64,000 nucleotides of DNA from Halobacillus mangrovi (GCF_002097535.1 NZ_CP020772.1:2976001-3040000), one strand, 5' to 3'. Shown: positions 52,222 to 61,649, numbered from the stretch's first letter. Numbers and translations are program-made. The notes: generated by a model not told the origin, from the sequence alone.

Positions 52222-54444
52222 TCACAGGTCCCAACGAAGTGTTACAGAATTGGAAGGTTTGCCTTCAGCTCCAGTTAAGGGGTCGTAGGGAACAACGTAG
52301 TAAGTCGTTTGATCAAAAATGCCGAACGCACTTACTTTGTAACTTCCTTTTCCAGTCACTTCTCCAACATTAACATCTTCTCCTTCTTCTTCACGGTAGA
52401 TACGGTATACTACTCGTTGATCGCTCGAAGGCGTCCATTCTAACGTTCCTCTTAGAAGAGCAAGTCCTGAAAGAGTGAGTTTTCCTTCCAGATCATTTAC
52501 TACTGGCAAATCGATAGGCTCAGGCAAACTTTCCACCCCTTCTGGTTTGGAGAAGGAAGCGGTCAAGTTCTTCTGCTGATCAACTTTAGACAAGATGTCC
52601 TTCATCATGCGAGTAGGATAAGAACTGCCTCCTTCTAACCATTGCTCCTCCTCAGCGCGATCATATCCCATCCATACAACACCAACGTATTCGGGGGTGT
52701 AGCCGGCAAACCAAACATTCGAATTTCCTTTTCCTGAGGCAAGCTGGCTTGTCCCCGTCTTGCCTGCTAGTGCTTTCGGATAATTTCCCGCGCTCGCAGT
52801 TCCTTCTTCTACCGTAGTTTGAAGCATTTCCGTCATGTACCAGGCTGTCTGTTTATTAAAAACCTCTTTTTCCTCAAGCTTGTGCTCGTGGATGATTTCA
52901 CCGTCTCTGTTTTCAATCTGACGAATTGTGTAACCCTCTACCCTTTTTCCTTGCTGAGCAAAACTACGGTAAGCTTCTGTCAACTGAAGAGGTGAATATC
53001 CTTTGGACAAGCCGCCTAATGCAATCGCCAGTCCTTTATCTTCTGTAGGCAGACCCAATTTGCTCAAGTACTCTTTGGAATAGTTAATTCCAATTTTATC
53101 AAGAAGCCATACGGCTGAGACATTTTTCGATTCCACCAAAGCTTCATACAAGGAAACTTCACCTTCATATTCATCGTTATAATTAGATGGGTTGAAGTTT
53201 CCAGCGAACGATTGGCGACTATCGGAAAGCAGAGTGAAGGGATCATAGTTATCATTCATTAAGGCAGGACCGTAAACAGCGAGAGGTTTGATGACAGAAG
53301 CAGGCTGATGTTTGGTCTTCACCCTGTTCACATCGCCGTGTTTAAAATCACGCCCACCGACAGCAGCTACTAAGGCTCCTGATTTATGATCCATGAGTGT
53401 AAAGGCGCCTTCTGCTTGTCCTTGAGAAGCTGGGACGAACTCTCCATTTTTCATTTGGTCTGCAGCAATGCGCTGGATAGCAGGATCCATTTCTACAACG
53501 ATTCTGTATCCGCCACGTTTCAACTCTTCTCTTGAAATATGATATTTTTCCGCTGCCTCATCAATCACGAGATCAACATAGCTGTTCGACCATGTTTCCT
53601 CAGATTCATCTTTCCTCTCCGTTCCTAGCGTTGAACCCTGAAAGCTGATCATTTCATCCGTATCCAGCACACCAGTGGCAGCCATTCTAGCGAGGACCAC
53701 ATTTCTGCGCTGCTTCGATTCCTCAGGGTGATCAAAAGGAGAGTAGGAATTCGGTGCCTTTGGCAGTCCTGCAAGTAAAGCCGCCTGAGGAACTGTTAAG
53801 TCAGAAACCGAAACGTTGAAATAATGTTGGGAAGCTGCTTCGATTCCGTATGCGCCTTCTCCGAAATAAATACGATTTAAATATAATTCCAAGATTTCTT
53901 CTTTCGTGTATTTCCGTTCTAAATACTTCGCAGCCATCACTTCTTTTGTTTTCCTCATCCACGTTTTGTCATTCGATAAGAAAAGGTTTTTGGCAAGCTG
54001 TTGTGTGATTGTACTGCCGCCCTCTACCTTCTCCATGGCAATAATGTCTTTGTACACGGCTCGGGCAATTGATTTGAGATCGACTCCAGAATGGTCATAA
54101 AAGCGGGAATCTTCGATAGCAATAAAAGCATTTCTTACGTGTTCTGGAATTTGATCGATAGGTACGATCTTCCTGTTTTTCGTATAAATTCGTTCTACAA
54201 CTTCCCCATCTTTAGTTTCTACAGTCGTCATTTCATCCAAAACCAAATCTTTCTGTTCAACAACAAATCGCCCACCAAATACAATCGTTGCATAGCCGAT
54301 AATCGTTAATAGCATTAGGGCTCCAACAATAATCCCGGGCCATTTCAAATGCTTTGTCCACGAGGGTAGTCGTTTTATATACTCTTTGATGTTCAACTCT
54401 TGTGCATCCTTTCTGAACGATTCCTTTAAACTTGCTCCTTCCAT
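52222..54444 (-). CDS. pbpF: Class A penicillin-binding protein (PbpF/PBP2C type)
   Basis: 740 residues: cytoplasmic N-terminus, one membrane helix (about 33-58), GT51 glycosyltransferase, transpeptidase, and a C-terminal fibronectin-like domain (about 650-740). The GT51 motifs are AIEDSRFYDHSGVD, GGSTITQQLAKN and RKTKEVMAAKYLERKYTKEE. The transpeptidase has SVIK, SKN and KTGTS. It polymerises and cross-links peptidoglycan. B. subtilis pbpF, at the same place beside hemE, is a sporulation/outgrowth PBP. The start is uncertain: the ATG has no clear ribosome site, and a TTG about 54 bases inside is possible. Confidence 0.95.
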   Translation of the reverse strand: MEGASLKESFRKDAQELNIKEYIKRLPSWTKHLKWPGIIVGALMLLTIIGYATIVFGGRFVVEQKDLVLDEMTTVETKDGEVVERIYTKNRKIVPIDQIPEHVRNAFIAIEDSRFYDHSGVDLKSIARAVYKDIIAMEKVEGGSTITQQLAKNLFLSNDKTWMRKTKEVMAAKYLERKYTKEEILELYLNRIYFGEGAYGIEAASQHYFNVSVSDLTVPQAALLAGLPKAPNSYSPFDHPEESKQRRNVVLARMAATGVLDTDEMISFQGSTLGTERKDESEETWSNSYVDLVIDEAAEKYHISREELKRGGYRIVVEMDPAIQRIAADQMKNGEFVPASQGQAEGAFTLMDHKSGALVAAVGGRDFKHGDVNRVKTKHQPASVIKPLAVYGPALMNDNYDPFTLLSDSRQSFAGNFNPSNYNDEYEGEVSLYEALVESKNVSAVWLLDKIGINYSKEYLSKLGLPTEDKGLAIALGGLSKGYSPLQLTEAYRSFAQQGKRVEGYTIRQIENRDGEIIHEHKLEEKEVFNKQTAWYMTEMLQTTVEEGTASAGNYPKALAGKTGTSQLASGKGNSNVWFAGYTPEYVGVVWMGYDRAEEEQWLEGGSSYPTRMMKDILSKVDQQKNLTASFSKPEGVESLPEPIDLPVVNDLEGKLTLSGLALLRGTLEWTPSSDQRVVYRIYREEEGEDVNVGEVTGKGSYKVSAFGIFDQTTYYVVPYDPLTGAEGKPSNSVTLRWDL

Positions 54445-54490
54445 GCATCAATTGCTACACTGAACATAACGCAGGAAAGGGGACATCGCT

Positions 54491-54997
54491 ATGAAGGTTT
54501 CGATGACAAATGGTACATTGAATTACTTAGCTAAGCTAAACCAAAAACATCCAGATGCTCACTTACTTTTCATGCAAGACCAGGATAAAACCGTCGCCTA
54601 TTATGAAGGGGGGCAAACGTCCATCTTTGAAGAAGGCCGAGACTACGAAGTTGTAGATTCTGTCGGTGATATGAAGTCCAAAGGCTTTGTCGTTATGAAC
54701 AACATCCCTGTAAGTGACGAAGGACGCCCCGTATTTGAAGATCGTTTCAAGCAAAGAGCAGGAAACGTGGAGAACATGGAAGGATTTCAAGCCATTCGTA
54801 TTCTCCGTCCAACTAGAGGCAATACTTATGTGGTTCTTACACAATGGAGGAATGCTCAAGACTTTGAAGATTGGAAGAACTCCAAATCCTTTGAACAAGC
54901 TCACAAAAATTCTGGCCCAAAACACCAGAAAAAACCTTCTTTCATTGATGGAGACGCTTATATTACAAAATATCATATGGTACAAATGGAAGAATAA
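54491..54997 (+). CDS. hmoB: Heme-degrading monooxygenase HmoB
   Basis: A 168-residue protein with a C-terminal ABM (antibiotic-biosynthesis monooxygenase) domain. RPTRGNTYVVLTQWRNAQDF then EDWKNSKSFEQAHK contains the usual NxxxF-W-S-F-H signature. B. subtilis HmoB (YhgC) sits next to hemEHY and opens heme to release iron. Located divergent from pbpF. ATG behind AAAGGGG; terminator follows. Confidence 0.9.
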   Translation: MKVSMTNGTLNYLAKLNQKHPDAHLLFMQDQDKTVAYYEGGQTSIFEEGRDYEVVDSVGDMKSKGFVVMNNIPVSDEGRPVFEDRFKQRAGNVENMEGFQAIRILRPTRGNTYVVLTQWRNAQDFEDWKNSKSFEQAHKNSGPKHQKKPSFIDGDAYITKYHMVQMEE

Positions 54998-55000
54998 AGG

Positions 55001-55032
55001 AAAAGTGAGCGGTTTTCAGCCGCTCACTTTTT
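55001..55032. terminator. Bidirectional terminator after hmoB
   Basis: AAAAGTGAGCGG / CCGCTCACTTTT, 7-base loop, T-run. Confidence 0.9.
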
Positions 55033-55033
55033 C

Positions 55034-55531
55034 TTATTCCGCGGATTTCTCAGGAGCGTCCTTCAGTACTTCCTGATGAAAGAACTCATCGAAAGCATCA
55101 ACGTTTTGCTCACCTTTAATGCGTGCGGCTTCTTCTCCGTCCTCAAAATGGATGATAGTCGGTGTTCCCTCAATATTGTACTCATTCCACATTTTATCAA
55201 ATTCAAGAACGTTCATCTTTTTTAAATCTATGCCAAGCTCTTGAACCATTGGAACAACAACAGGGGTTGTGCGCTGGCAGTGGCTACAAGTTGGGCTATA
55301 AAAATAAACCGTAGTTGGTTCACCTGAATTTATTTGTTCTTCTAATTCATCCGGTGTAATCTGATTCTGGTACATCGGGTCATCCAGTTGATCAATAGTC
55401 GCTTGATCTAACGTCTCTTTCCCATAAGGATTATCCGCTGTCTTTTGGTTATTTTGATAATTTACAACAAAGATTAATACGGCAATAAGAACGGCAAGGA
55501 CCGCTCCAAATATAGCCATCTTCTTTTTCAT
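55034..55531 (-). CDS. Membrane-anchored thioredoxin-like protein (BdbA type)
   Basis: 165 residues: one N-terminal helix (about 6-24), a spacer, then a thioredoxin domain with CSHC in YSPTCSHCQRTTP and the cis-Pro in IEGTPTIIHFEDGEE. Extracytoplasmic disulfide exchange is expected. ATG at 55531 behind GAAGGAG. It follows the bdbC-like gene by 2 bp, so it is probably that quinone reductase's thiol partner. Confidence 0.88.
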   Translation of the reverse strand: MKKKMAIFGAVLAVLIAVLIFVVNYQNNQKTADNPYGKETLDQATIDQLDDPMYQNQITPDELEEQINSGEPTTVYFYSPTCSHCQRTTPVVVPMVQELGIDLKKMNVLEFDKMWNEYNIEGTPTIIHFEDGEEAARIKGEQNVDAFDEFFHQEVLKDAPEKSAE

Positions 55532-55533
55532 GT

Positions 55534-55953
55534 TTACGATCTCCTTCTCTTCATGAGCAGAATGCCATGGGTAATAAAGATAATGATAAATGCCAGTCCA
55601 GCTAAAAACGGAATGGTTACAAAGCCGAAGTAATTTACATACTGAGCATTGCAAGGAACGAGCCCACATGCGCCTCCGTCTGATAACCCCGGCACTTTTT
55701 GAATGGAATAATGATAGATAGAAACTAGCATTCCAATTCCGCTAAGGATCATACCAGGTATAGCAATCTCCAAGTTTCTCTTCACCAATGCAGCCCCATA
55801 AATGAAGACAAGTGGATACATAAGGATACGCTGGTACCAGCAAAGCTCACACGGTTCATACTTTAGTACTTCAGAAAAGAACAAGCTCCCTGCAGTGGCT
55901 ACAAGTGCTGTAGCCCAGGTTAAAAACAAATAAGTTTCGTGATTTGATTTCAT
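55534..55953 (-). CDS. bdbC: DsbB-family disulfide oxidoreductase (BdbC type)
   Basis: A 139-residue four-helix protein with CELC (residue about 35) after the first helices, and the second cysteine pair in GGACGLVPCNAQYVNYFG. It re-oxidises its thioredoxin partner by passing electrons to menaquinone. I chose the ATG at 55953; a longer frame begins on top of a TATAAT. In B. subtilis, BdbC/BdbD are needed for pseudopilin ComGC and so for competence. Confidence 0.9.
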   Translation of the reverse strand: MKSNHETYLFLTWATALVATAGSLFFSEVLKYEPCELCWYQRILMYPLVFIYGAALVKRNLEIAIPGMILSGIGMLVSIYHYSIQKVPGLSDGGACGLVPCNAQYVNYFGFVTIPFLAGLAFIIIFITHGILLMKRRRS

Positions 55954-56053
55954 AAGTGCACTAATCCTTTCTACCTCTCCCATGTGTATTATACTAGGTA
56001 TTAATTTGAATACAAAATACTTTCCCTGCTAAAGTTTTCTGTTTTGGTCATAA

Positions 56054-56084
56054 AAAAACAAAAAGCCACGCAATGGTGGCTTTT
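56054..56084 (-). terminator. Terminator of liaR
   Basis: Minus strand AAAAGCCACC...GTGGCTTTTTG with a T-rich tail. Confidence 0.82.
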
Positions 56085-56090
56085 GGGGAA

Positions 56091-56720
56091 TTATGATTTT
56101 TTAAGCAACTGATTTCTGTGGGCATATACAGCTGCCTGAGTACGATCCTGGACGCCAAGTTTACTCAATACATTACTTACATGAGTCTTAACCGTCTTTA
56201 TCCCTATATAGAGATGTTCACCGATTTCCTGATTCGTCATCCCTTCTCCTATGCACATTAATACTTCTAGTTCTCTTCTTGTCAATTCCTCATGAGGTTT
56301 TTTCTCTTTTCGAAGACGAGTCATCATTTTGGTAGCTACTTTTGGCTCAATCACATTTTCACCCTGGTAGGCTTTTCGAATGGCCTCAGCGATTTCATCC
56401 GCAGAAGAAGTCTTCAGCATATAACTGAAAGCCCCCGCCTCAAGAGCAGGAAAGACCTTTTCGTCATCATAAAAGCTTGTGAGAATGATAATTTTACAAT
56501 CCTCTGTTTTCATGATTTCCTCGGTTGCATCAATTCCTGTCCCCTGTTCCATGATCAAATCCATCAAAACCACATCAGGTTTCAGTTCCTTGACTAAGTC
56601 CGCTCCTTTGAATCCACTTGACGCTTCTCCAACGACTTCTAAATCATCCTCCGTATCTAAATAAGCGATGATCCCTTTTCTTACTACATCATGATCATCA
56701 ATAACGGCTACACGTATCAT
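56091..56720 (-). CDS. liaR: Response regulator LiaR
   Basis: A 209-residue NarL/LuxR-type regulator. Receiver domain with DDHDVVRKGI and phospho-acceptor Asp in DVVLMDLIMEQG (about 54), and Lys in SYMLKTSSADE. HTH region LTRRELEVLMCIGEGMTNQE, then KTVKTHVSNVLSKL. With LiaS it controls the cell-envelope stress response. It overlaps liaS by 4 bases. No liaIH target operon is seen nearby. Confidence 0.93.
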   Translation of the reverse strand: MIRVAVIDDHDVVRKGIIAYLDTEDDLEVVGEASSGFKGADLVKELKPDVVLMDLIMEQGTGIDATEEIMKTEDCKIIILTSFYDDEKVFPALEAGAFSYMLKTSSADEIAEAIRKAYQGENVIEPKVATKMMTRLRKEKKPHEELTRRELEVLMCIGEGMTNQEIGEHLYIGIKTVKTHVSNVLSKLGVQDRTQAAVYAHRNQLLKKS

Positions 56721-57781
56721 TTTGACTCCTCCTTACTTTGAACAGCTATTGGCACTCTTATATCGATATGCGTTCCTTCTCCTTCTCTAGAACGAATCGT
56801 AAACACGCCTCCAATTTCTTCACAGCGCTCTTTCATAGACTTCAACCCGTAAGACGCCTTGTTGCTTTTCTTTTCATCCGGATCAAAACCAGCACCGTCA
56901 TCCGATATATGTAGGAACATCTCATCCTTTGAATGAGTCAAATTGACTTTTACTTCCGTTGCATTCGCATGACGTAAAATATTGGATAGTGCTTCTTGTA
57001 CCACTCGGAAGAGCTGTTCCTCTGTCGTTCTCGATATTTCATCCATCTCCTCCATTTGGACATCAAAATGAAGCGGACATTTTTGTTTTAATTCTTCAAT
57101 GAGAGAAGAAACCCCTTCGGTCAATGGCTCGCCTGACAAATGAACAGGTCTTAAATGGAGAAGGAGAGCCCTCATTTCTGTCTGGGCTTGTAGTGCCATC
57201 TGCGTGATTTCTTCAAGCTGCTTCTTCGCTTTATCGGGATTTTTATCAAATACTTTTCCCGTAGCTTGAGCCATCATAGTCAAAGCGAACAATTGCTGGC
57301 TGACCGCATCATGCAGATCCCTGGCTAATCTTTGTCTCTCCTCTATGGTAGCTGCCTTATGAGCAGAGCGTGCTAGTTCTGCTTTTTCATCGGCAAGCTT
57401 TAATAAAGACTCTTTTTGCTGCTGTAGCTTTTCTCCCAGCTCATTAAGTTCATCCCCTAAGCTGGCGACCTCATCATTTTCATTAAAGTAAATCCTTGAA
57501 GAAAATTCTCCTCTCGACAGCTGGGTGATCATCGTTGAAATATAATCAAACCGCTGTTTCATATCGCCACTCGATTTAAAGCCAGCATAGATAGACATAA
57601 AGAAACCTACGATCAAATACGAGAGGATAAAAAATAAAATGGCACCCGGGCTTAGCCATGATGGTTCAAACCAGACGTGAATGGAAAGAAGTACAGCCAA
57701 CAATATAAATATATTCAAAATGAGCCCGTACAAATGTGATCGAATATACATATATCGGATACTATTCAACTGTTTTAACAT
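56717..57781 (-). CDS. liaS: Sensor histidine kinase LiaS
   Basis: A 354-residue kinase with two membrane helices and a very short extracytoplasmic loop (residues about 12-70), typical of intramembrane-sensing kinases. HAMP-like linker, HisKA_3 box ERQRLARDLHDAVSQQLFAL (His near 155), then ATPase domain with NILRHANATEVKVNLTH and DDGAGFD. Responds to lipid-II-cycle antibiotics with LiaF as inhibitor. Second gene of liaFSR. Confidence 0.93.
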   Translation of the reverse strand: MLKQLNSIRYMYIRSHLYGLILNIFILLAVLLSIHVWFEPSWLSPGAILFFILSYLIVGFFMSIYAGFKSSGDMKQRFDYISTMITQLSRGEFSSRIYFNENDEVASLGDELNELGEKLQQQKESLLKLADEKAELARSAHKAATIEERQRLARDLHDAVSQQLFALTMMAQATGKVFDKNPDKAKKQLEEITQMALQAQTEMRALLLHLRPVHLSGEPLTEGVSSLIEELKQKCPLHFDVQMEEMDEISRTTEEQLFRVVQEALSNILRHANATEVKVNLTHSKDEMFLHISDDGAGFDPDEKKSNKASYGLKSMKERCEEIGGVFTIRSREGEGTHIDIRVPIAVQSKEESK

Positions 57782-57796
57782 GACCGTCTTCCCCTC

Positions 57797-58579
57797 CTAT
57801 ACATGGTCAACCTTTATGGAACCTACTCTAAAATCAATATAGAGGGATAACCTTCTGGTAGCAGTGTGATAATCCTCGGTCTCGTATACAAGTTCTCGTT
57901 TAAATCCACTTGCATTCTGATTATTGACCTGAATATCCCCCGTCTTAATACTTGCTTCAACTCTGAATGGGACATTCTTCGGAATGACCATTTTCACATC
58001 ACCTATCCAGCCTCTTACATGGATAGGAGTATCCCCATCAGGTATGAAGGCTCTTGTGAAATCGAACTTATAATCTCCGATTCCATTCCAAAGATCCATC
58101 GGTTCCACTTTCCAGTTATCCTTTTTAAACTCCTGACTTCCGATTGCCATCCGACTTGGTTTTGGGTCTTTCCTAGAGAACGTTGCTGTGTTCTGAGGAT
58201 CTGCTTTTGAATCATAGTGGAACTCAAAATTCCTCTTTCGCTTATTTCCACCCAAAAATATAGCGAATCCTATATAAATAAATAGAAGAGGCCATAGCCG
58301 CAGCACATCACCCAGTTCAAATACAATCACTTCAAAACGATCTAGTAGAAGTAGAGCCCCTAATATAGTAAGAAACGACCCAAGAATCCATGAGCCTCCT
58401 GATTTTAAAAGGGCATCCAGCCACATTTTCAATCCAATACCAAGGAGTAAGACTGGATAGATGTTCTCCCATGAGAGACTCATTTCCAGGGAAATAACGT
58501 CTAGATTAGACAAAAGTAATAGAACTCCGATCGAGACGAGTGCTATAGCCAATAAAACATTCAAAAACCCTTTTTTCAT
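57797..58579 (-). CDS. liaF: LiaF, inhibitor of LiaS
   Basis: 260 residues: four short membrane helices in the first 115 residues, then a cytoplasmic C-terminal beta domain (VEPMDLWNGIGDYKFDFTRA; VRGWIGDVKMVIPKNVPFRV). This arrangement is the LiaF/VraT family, which keeps LiaS off without envelope stress. It is first in the operon. The upstream 258-bp region holds the ferritin-gene promoter on the other strand. Confidence 0.9.
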   Translation of the reverse strand: MKKGFLNVLLAIALVSIGVLLLLSNLDVISLEMSLSWENIYPVLLLGIGLKMWLDALLKSGGSWILGSFLTILGALLLLDRFEVIVFELGDVLRLWPLLFIYIGFAIFLGGNKRKRNFEFHYDSKADPQNTATFSRKDPKPSRMAIGSQEFKKDNWKVEPMDLWNGIGDYKFDFTRAFIPDGDTPIHVRGWIGDVKMVIPKNVPFRVEASIKTGDIQVNNQNASGFKRELVYETEDYHTATRRLSLYIDFRVGSIKVDHV

Positions 58580-58734
58580 TACTAATCACCCTTTTCTTTC
58601 CTAAGACTATTTATTCTATACGAGGTGGAAGATTCCTTTAATTCAGCTTAATTTCAGTGTAGAACCCCTTCCTGCTTACTCTTACTTTACTTGAATCACT
58701 TTGTAATTAAAACGAGCCTCAGACTGTTTCCCTC

Positions 58735-58759
58735 TCCGTCTCAGGACGGACTATTTTTT
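58735..58759 (+). terminator. Terminator-like hairpin upstream of the ferritin-like gene
   Basis: TCCGTC-TCAG-GACGGA followed by CTATTTTTTG. It could end a short plus-strand RNA or act in a leader. Confidence 0.55.
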
Positions 58760-58771
58760 GTAGAGAAGCAT

Positions 58772-58796
58772 GTTTAAAGAGTGGACTTCAGGGAAT
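58772..58796 (+). promoter_or_regulatory. Sigma-B-type promoter
   Basis: GTTTAA, 13 bases, GGGAAT: an excellent match to the general-stress sigma-B consensus, 41 bases before the ATG. Confidence 0.78.
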
Positions 58797-58837
58797 ATCT
58801 ATATTGTGTCAATTTTTTATAAGGAGGATGTTAGGGT

Positions 58838-59275
58838 ATGGATGAAAAAATGAAAGCACTAATCGATGGACTAAACGAAGACTTGGCTCATGAATATGCC
58901 GCTTCGATTATGTACACATATAATGCGGCAGTCGTCACAGGTTTGTATCGCTCCGTATTAAAGCCATTCTTTGAGAGTGAGGTCACAGACGAACAAGGCC
59001 ACGCCCTTTACTTAGCAGAAAAGATTAGTACTCTTGGAGGTACTCCAACTACAACTCCTGCTGAAGTCAAGCAGTTGGCTGAAGTTAAACCTATGCTTGA
59101 AGAAGCTATGGAAGCAGAACGTCAAACAATTGTGCGCTATGAAGAGCGCAAAGCTCAGGCTGAAGAATTAGGGTTAACCGAGCTTTCAGTAAAACTGGAT
59201 GATTTAATTTCTGATGAAACTGGTCATATGGAAGAGATTGGCCGTCTTCTGAAGGATTCCCGTTTATACGATTAA
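58838..59275 (+). CDS. Ferritin-like domain protein
   Basis: A 145-residue four-helix-bundle protein. Helix motifs GLNEDLAHEYAASIMYTYNA, ESEVTDEQGHALYLAEKI, AMEAERQTIVRYEERK and LISDETGHMEEIGRLL carry the E / ExxH / E / ExxH di-iron ligand pattern of bacterioferritin-like proteins. An iron-storage or oxidative-protection role is likely. ATG behind AAGGAGG. The sigma-B-type promoter suggests stress induction. Strong terminator after. Confidence 0.9.
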   Translation: MDEKMKALIDGLNEDLAHEYAASIMYTYNAAVVTGLYRSVLKPFFESEVTDEQGHALYLAEKISTLGGTPTTTPAEVKQLAEVKPMLEEAMEAERQTIVRYEERKAQAEELGLTELSVKLDDLISDETGHMEEIGRLLKDSRLYD

Positions 59276-59283
59276 TACTTACT

Positions 59284-59310
59284 AGCCGCTATGTTGATAG
59301 CGGCTTTTTT
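59284..59310 (+). terminator. Terminator of the ferritin-like gene
   Basis: AGCCGCTAT / ATAGCGGCT, loop GTTG, then TTTTT. Confidence 0.92.
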
Positions 59311-59418
59311 ACATTTCTTTTGAATTTTTTACATTCCAGTAAATAGTCAGATTAGTTTGAGAATCCTACAGACATGTATTACACTTTATTCAATCATTCT
59401 CAAGGAGGAAGAACATAC

Positions 59419-60591
59419 ATGTGGGACACAATTTTCCAAGCGATTGATGACCAGTATGAGCAGATGGTTGAAACACGAAGACACTTACACCGGCACCCTG
59501 AGGTGTCTTTCAAAGAAGAAAAAACGGCTCAGTTCATTATAGGTACATACAAAAGACTGGGGTTACCTTATCAATGCAAAGTTGGCGGCAATGGTGTGAT
59601 TGCTACCCTTGAAGGAGGAAAACCGGGGAAAACAGTAGCTTTAAGGGCAGATTTTGATGCCCTTCCGATTCAAGAAGAAAATGAAGTCAGCTATAAATCG
59701 AAGAACGATGGAGCTATGCATGCTTGTGGTCATGATGGGCACACAGCTGCCCTACTAGGATTGGCTGAAGCCTTACTCCCATTTAAAGAAGACCTCCCCG
59801 GTACAATTGTTTTTCTTCATCAGCATGCCGAGGAATACGCCCCAGGCGGAGCCAAACCAATTCTTGAAACAGGAGCTTTGGAACACGTCGATGCTGTATT
59901 TGGTACGCACATTTGGGTGAATACCCCTGTTGGTGTCATCCAAGCTTCTAAAGGTCCATTCATGGCAGGTGCCGATCGTTTTGAAATTAAGATTCAAGGG
60001 AAAGGCGGTCATGGAGCTCAACCCCACCAAACTAAAGACGCTATTGTAATCGCTTCTCAGCTTGTCACCTCTCTACAACAAGTGGTAAGTCGTAGGGTAG
60101 ATCCTTTAAAAACTGCCGTTCTATCCGTGGGAACATTCGAAGCTGGGCATACATTTAACATCATAGCTGATTCAGCTGAATTGACAGGTACAGTCCGGAC
60201 CTTTGATCATGAGGTCCAAGAACTGATCATTGATGAGATGGAAAAAATTATTAAAGGCACTTGCGAAAGCAATAGTGCGGACTATGAATTCAATTATCAT
60301 AAAGGGTATCCTCCTGTCGTCAACCATGAAACAGAAGCTGAGCTGATTTTACAACGATCACACGAAGCAGACCCATCACTGCAGACGGAGGAAATTGAAC
60401 CCGTAATGGCTGGAGAGGATTTTGCTTATTATTTACTAGATAAACCAGGTGCTTTTTATTTCACTGGCGGGCAAATTCCGGATCATTATTATCCACACCA
60501 TCATCCTAAATTTGACTTTGATGAGAAAGCTTTAAATTATGCCGCAAAAACACTTCTGCAAGCTTACAGAAGCTACCAGGAGCAAGTATAA
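59419..60591 (+). CDS. M20-family amidohydrolase (YhaA-like)
   Basis: A 390-residue metallopeptidase-fold enzyme of the N-acyl-amino-acid/IAA-amino-acid amidohydrolase type. Metal-binding MHACGHDGHTAALLG near residue 96, LHQHAEEYAPGG near residue 133, dimerisation domain, and VMAGEDFAYYL near the C-terminus. ATG at 59419 behind AAGGAGG. Beside ecsC, as in B. subtilis yhaA. Substrate not known. It converges on ecsC with only 7 bp between stops. Confidence 0.93.
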   Translation: MWDTIFQAIDDQYEQMVETRRHLHRHPEVSFKEEKTAQFIIGTYKRLGLPYQCKVGGNGVIATLEGGKPGKTVALRADFDALPIQEENEVSYKSKNDGAMHACGHDGHTAALLGLAEALLPFKEDLPGTIVFLHQHAEEYAPGGAKPILETGALEHVDAVFGTHIWVNTPVGVIQASKGPFMAGADRFEIKIQGKGGHGAQPHQTKDAIVIASQLVTSLQQVVSRRVDPLKTAVLSVGTFEAGHTFNIIADSAELTGTVRTFDHEVQELIIDEMEKIIKGTCESNSADYEFNYHKGYPPVVNHETEAELILQRSHEADPSLQTEEIEPVMAGEDFAYYLLDKPGAFYFTGGQIPDHYYPHHHPKFDFDEKALNYAAKTLLQAYRSYQEQV

Positions 60592-60598
60592 AAAACAT

Positions 60599-61300
60599 TC
60601 ATAATAAACGGAGGCGGCAAGCGTTCATTGTCGTCTCCCCTAAATGTTCCAGCATTCTGCCATTAGCTACGTAACCAACAACAGCTCCAAAACCTGGAAT
60701 CAATTGAAATAACTTCACAAAATCAAGCGTATCTCTATACTCGATTTGGAGAGTTCTCCAATCCATGTGCTTCTGTTTCCTATCTAGATGATTCCAATTC
60801 AACACCTTCCCCCTTACATTCTCCCTAGCCTCATCACTTGAGAAGGCAAGCATGAATAGGTGAAGCAAGAAGACACGTTCCTCATACTTACGAACATCCA
60901 GTCCATAAATCTGCCCGGCATCAAATATAAATTTCATTTTAATACTTAATAATAATGGGAAGTCCGCTGCCCCTAACCAGAATCCCCCGAAGCCGGTACC
61001 TGCCCCTTCGAAAGCAGCTGTCTTTTTATATTGGTCCAGTCTTTCTGTCACTAGCTGTTCTCTTTCTTGAAATGACATTGATGTATTTAAATCGACAGGA
61101 CGTATATATTCAGAAGTCGTCAGTGACACTTCAATCATTTTTCTAATGCTTTCTGTGACAACGTTGTGAATTTGGTCAGGTATCTTTTGGTTGATTGAGG
61201 ATTGAAATCGTTTAGATGTCCGCTGCAACACGGACGACCTTTTTTCTAAGGAACGACTCCAGCGTTCTGCCTCTTTTTTCACCTTTGTTTCGTAATCCAT
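60599..61300 (-). CDS. ecsC: EcsC-family protein
   Basis: A 233-residue EcsC homologue. Conserved centre GAGTGFGGFWLGAADFPLLL then SIKMKFIFDAGQIYGLDV, and the C-terminal LIPGFGAVVGYVANGRMLEH. ATG at 61300 behind GGAGGG. In B. subtilis it follows ecsAB directly; here 584 bp containing repeat copies separates them, and ecsB has a terminator, so ecsC probably needs its own promoter. Function unknown. Confidence 0.9.
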   Translation of the reverse strand: MDYETKVKKEAERWSRSLEKRSSVLQRTSKRFQSSINQKIPDQIHNVVTESIRKMIEVSLTTSEYIRPVDLNTSMSFQEREQLVTERLDQYKKTAAFEGAGTGFGGFWLGAADFPLLLSIKMKFIFDAGQIYGLDVRKYEERVFLLHLFMLAFSSDEARENVRGKVLNWNHLDRKQKHMDWRTLQIEYRDTLDFVKLFQLIPGFGAVVGYVANGRMLEHLGETTMNACRLRLL

Positions 61301-61384
61301 AGTTCTTCCCTCCATATTATTTACATGATATTACTCACCAGTAATTATAAAAAAAGAGCTTTCTTTTATTAATGGCTCCTGATC

Positions 61385-61485
61385 CTCAAGGCTCAGTTTC
61401 GAGATTTTCTTGGGTCCGTCAGGTTATAAGGAGTAGGGTTGGCGTGGAAACGACTTGCTTTCCTGCGTGGGAATCTGCCGGGTTT
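61385..61485. repeat. Dispersed palindrome, copy F (left end)
   Basis: Outer flank CTCAGTTTCGAGATTTTCTT and GGTCCGTC, then inner arm GGAAACGACTTGCTTTCCTG. The right half is missing. 61486-61640 shows nothing recognisable. Confidence 0.75.
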
Positions 61486-61649
61486 TATATCAATTACAAG
61501 GATGGGGTTTCTATCCATATGAGTGCTCTGTAGATAACCGTAATAAAGCCTATCAAAAGACTTTCTACGTCCGGTCCAAATATAATGAAGGTAAGGACAT
61601 CGGTCAATTTTAACTAATAAGGTATTTCCGTTATTCTAATTAATCGGAA

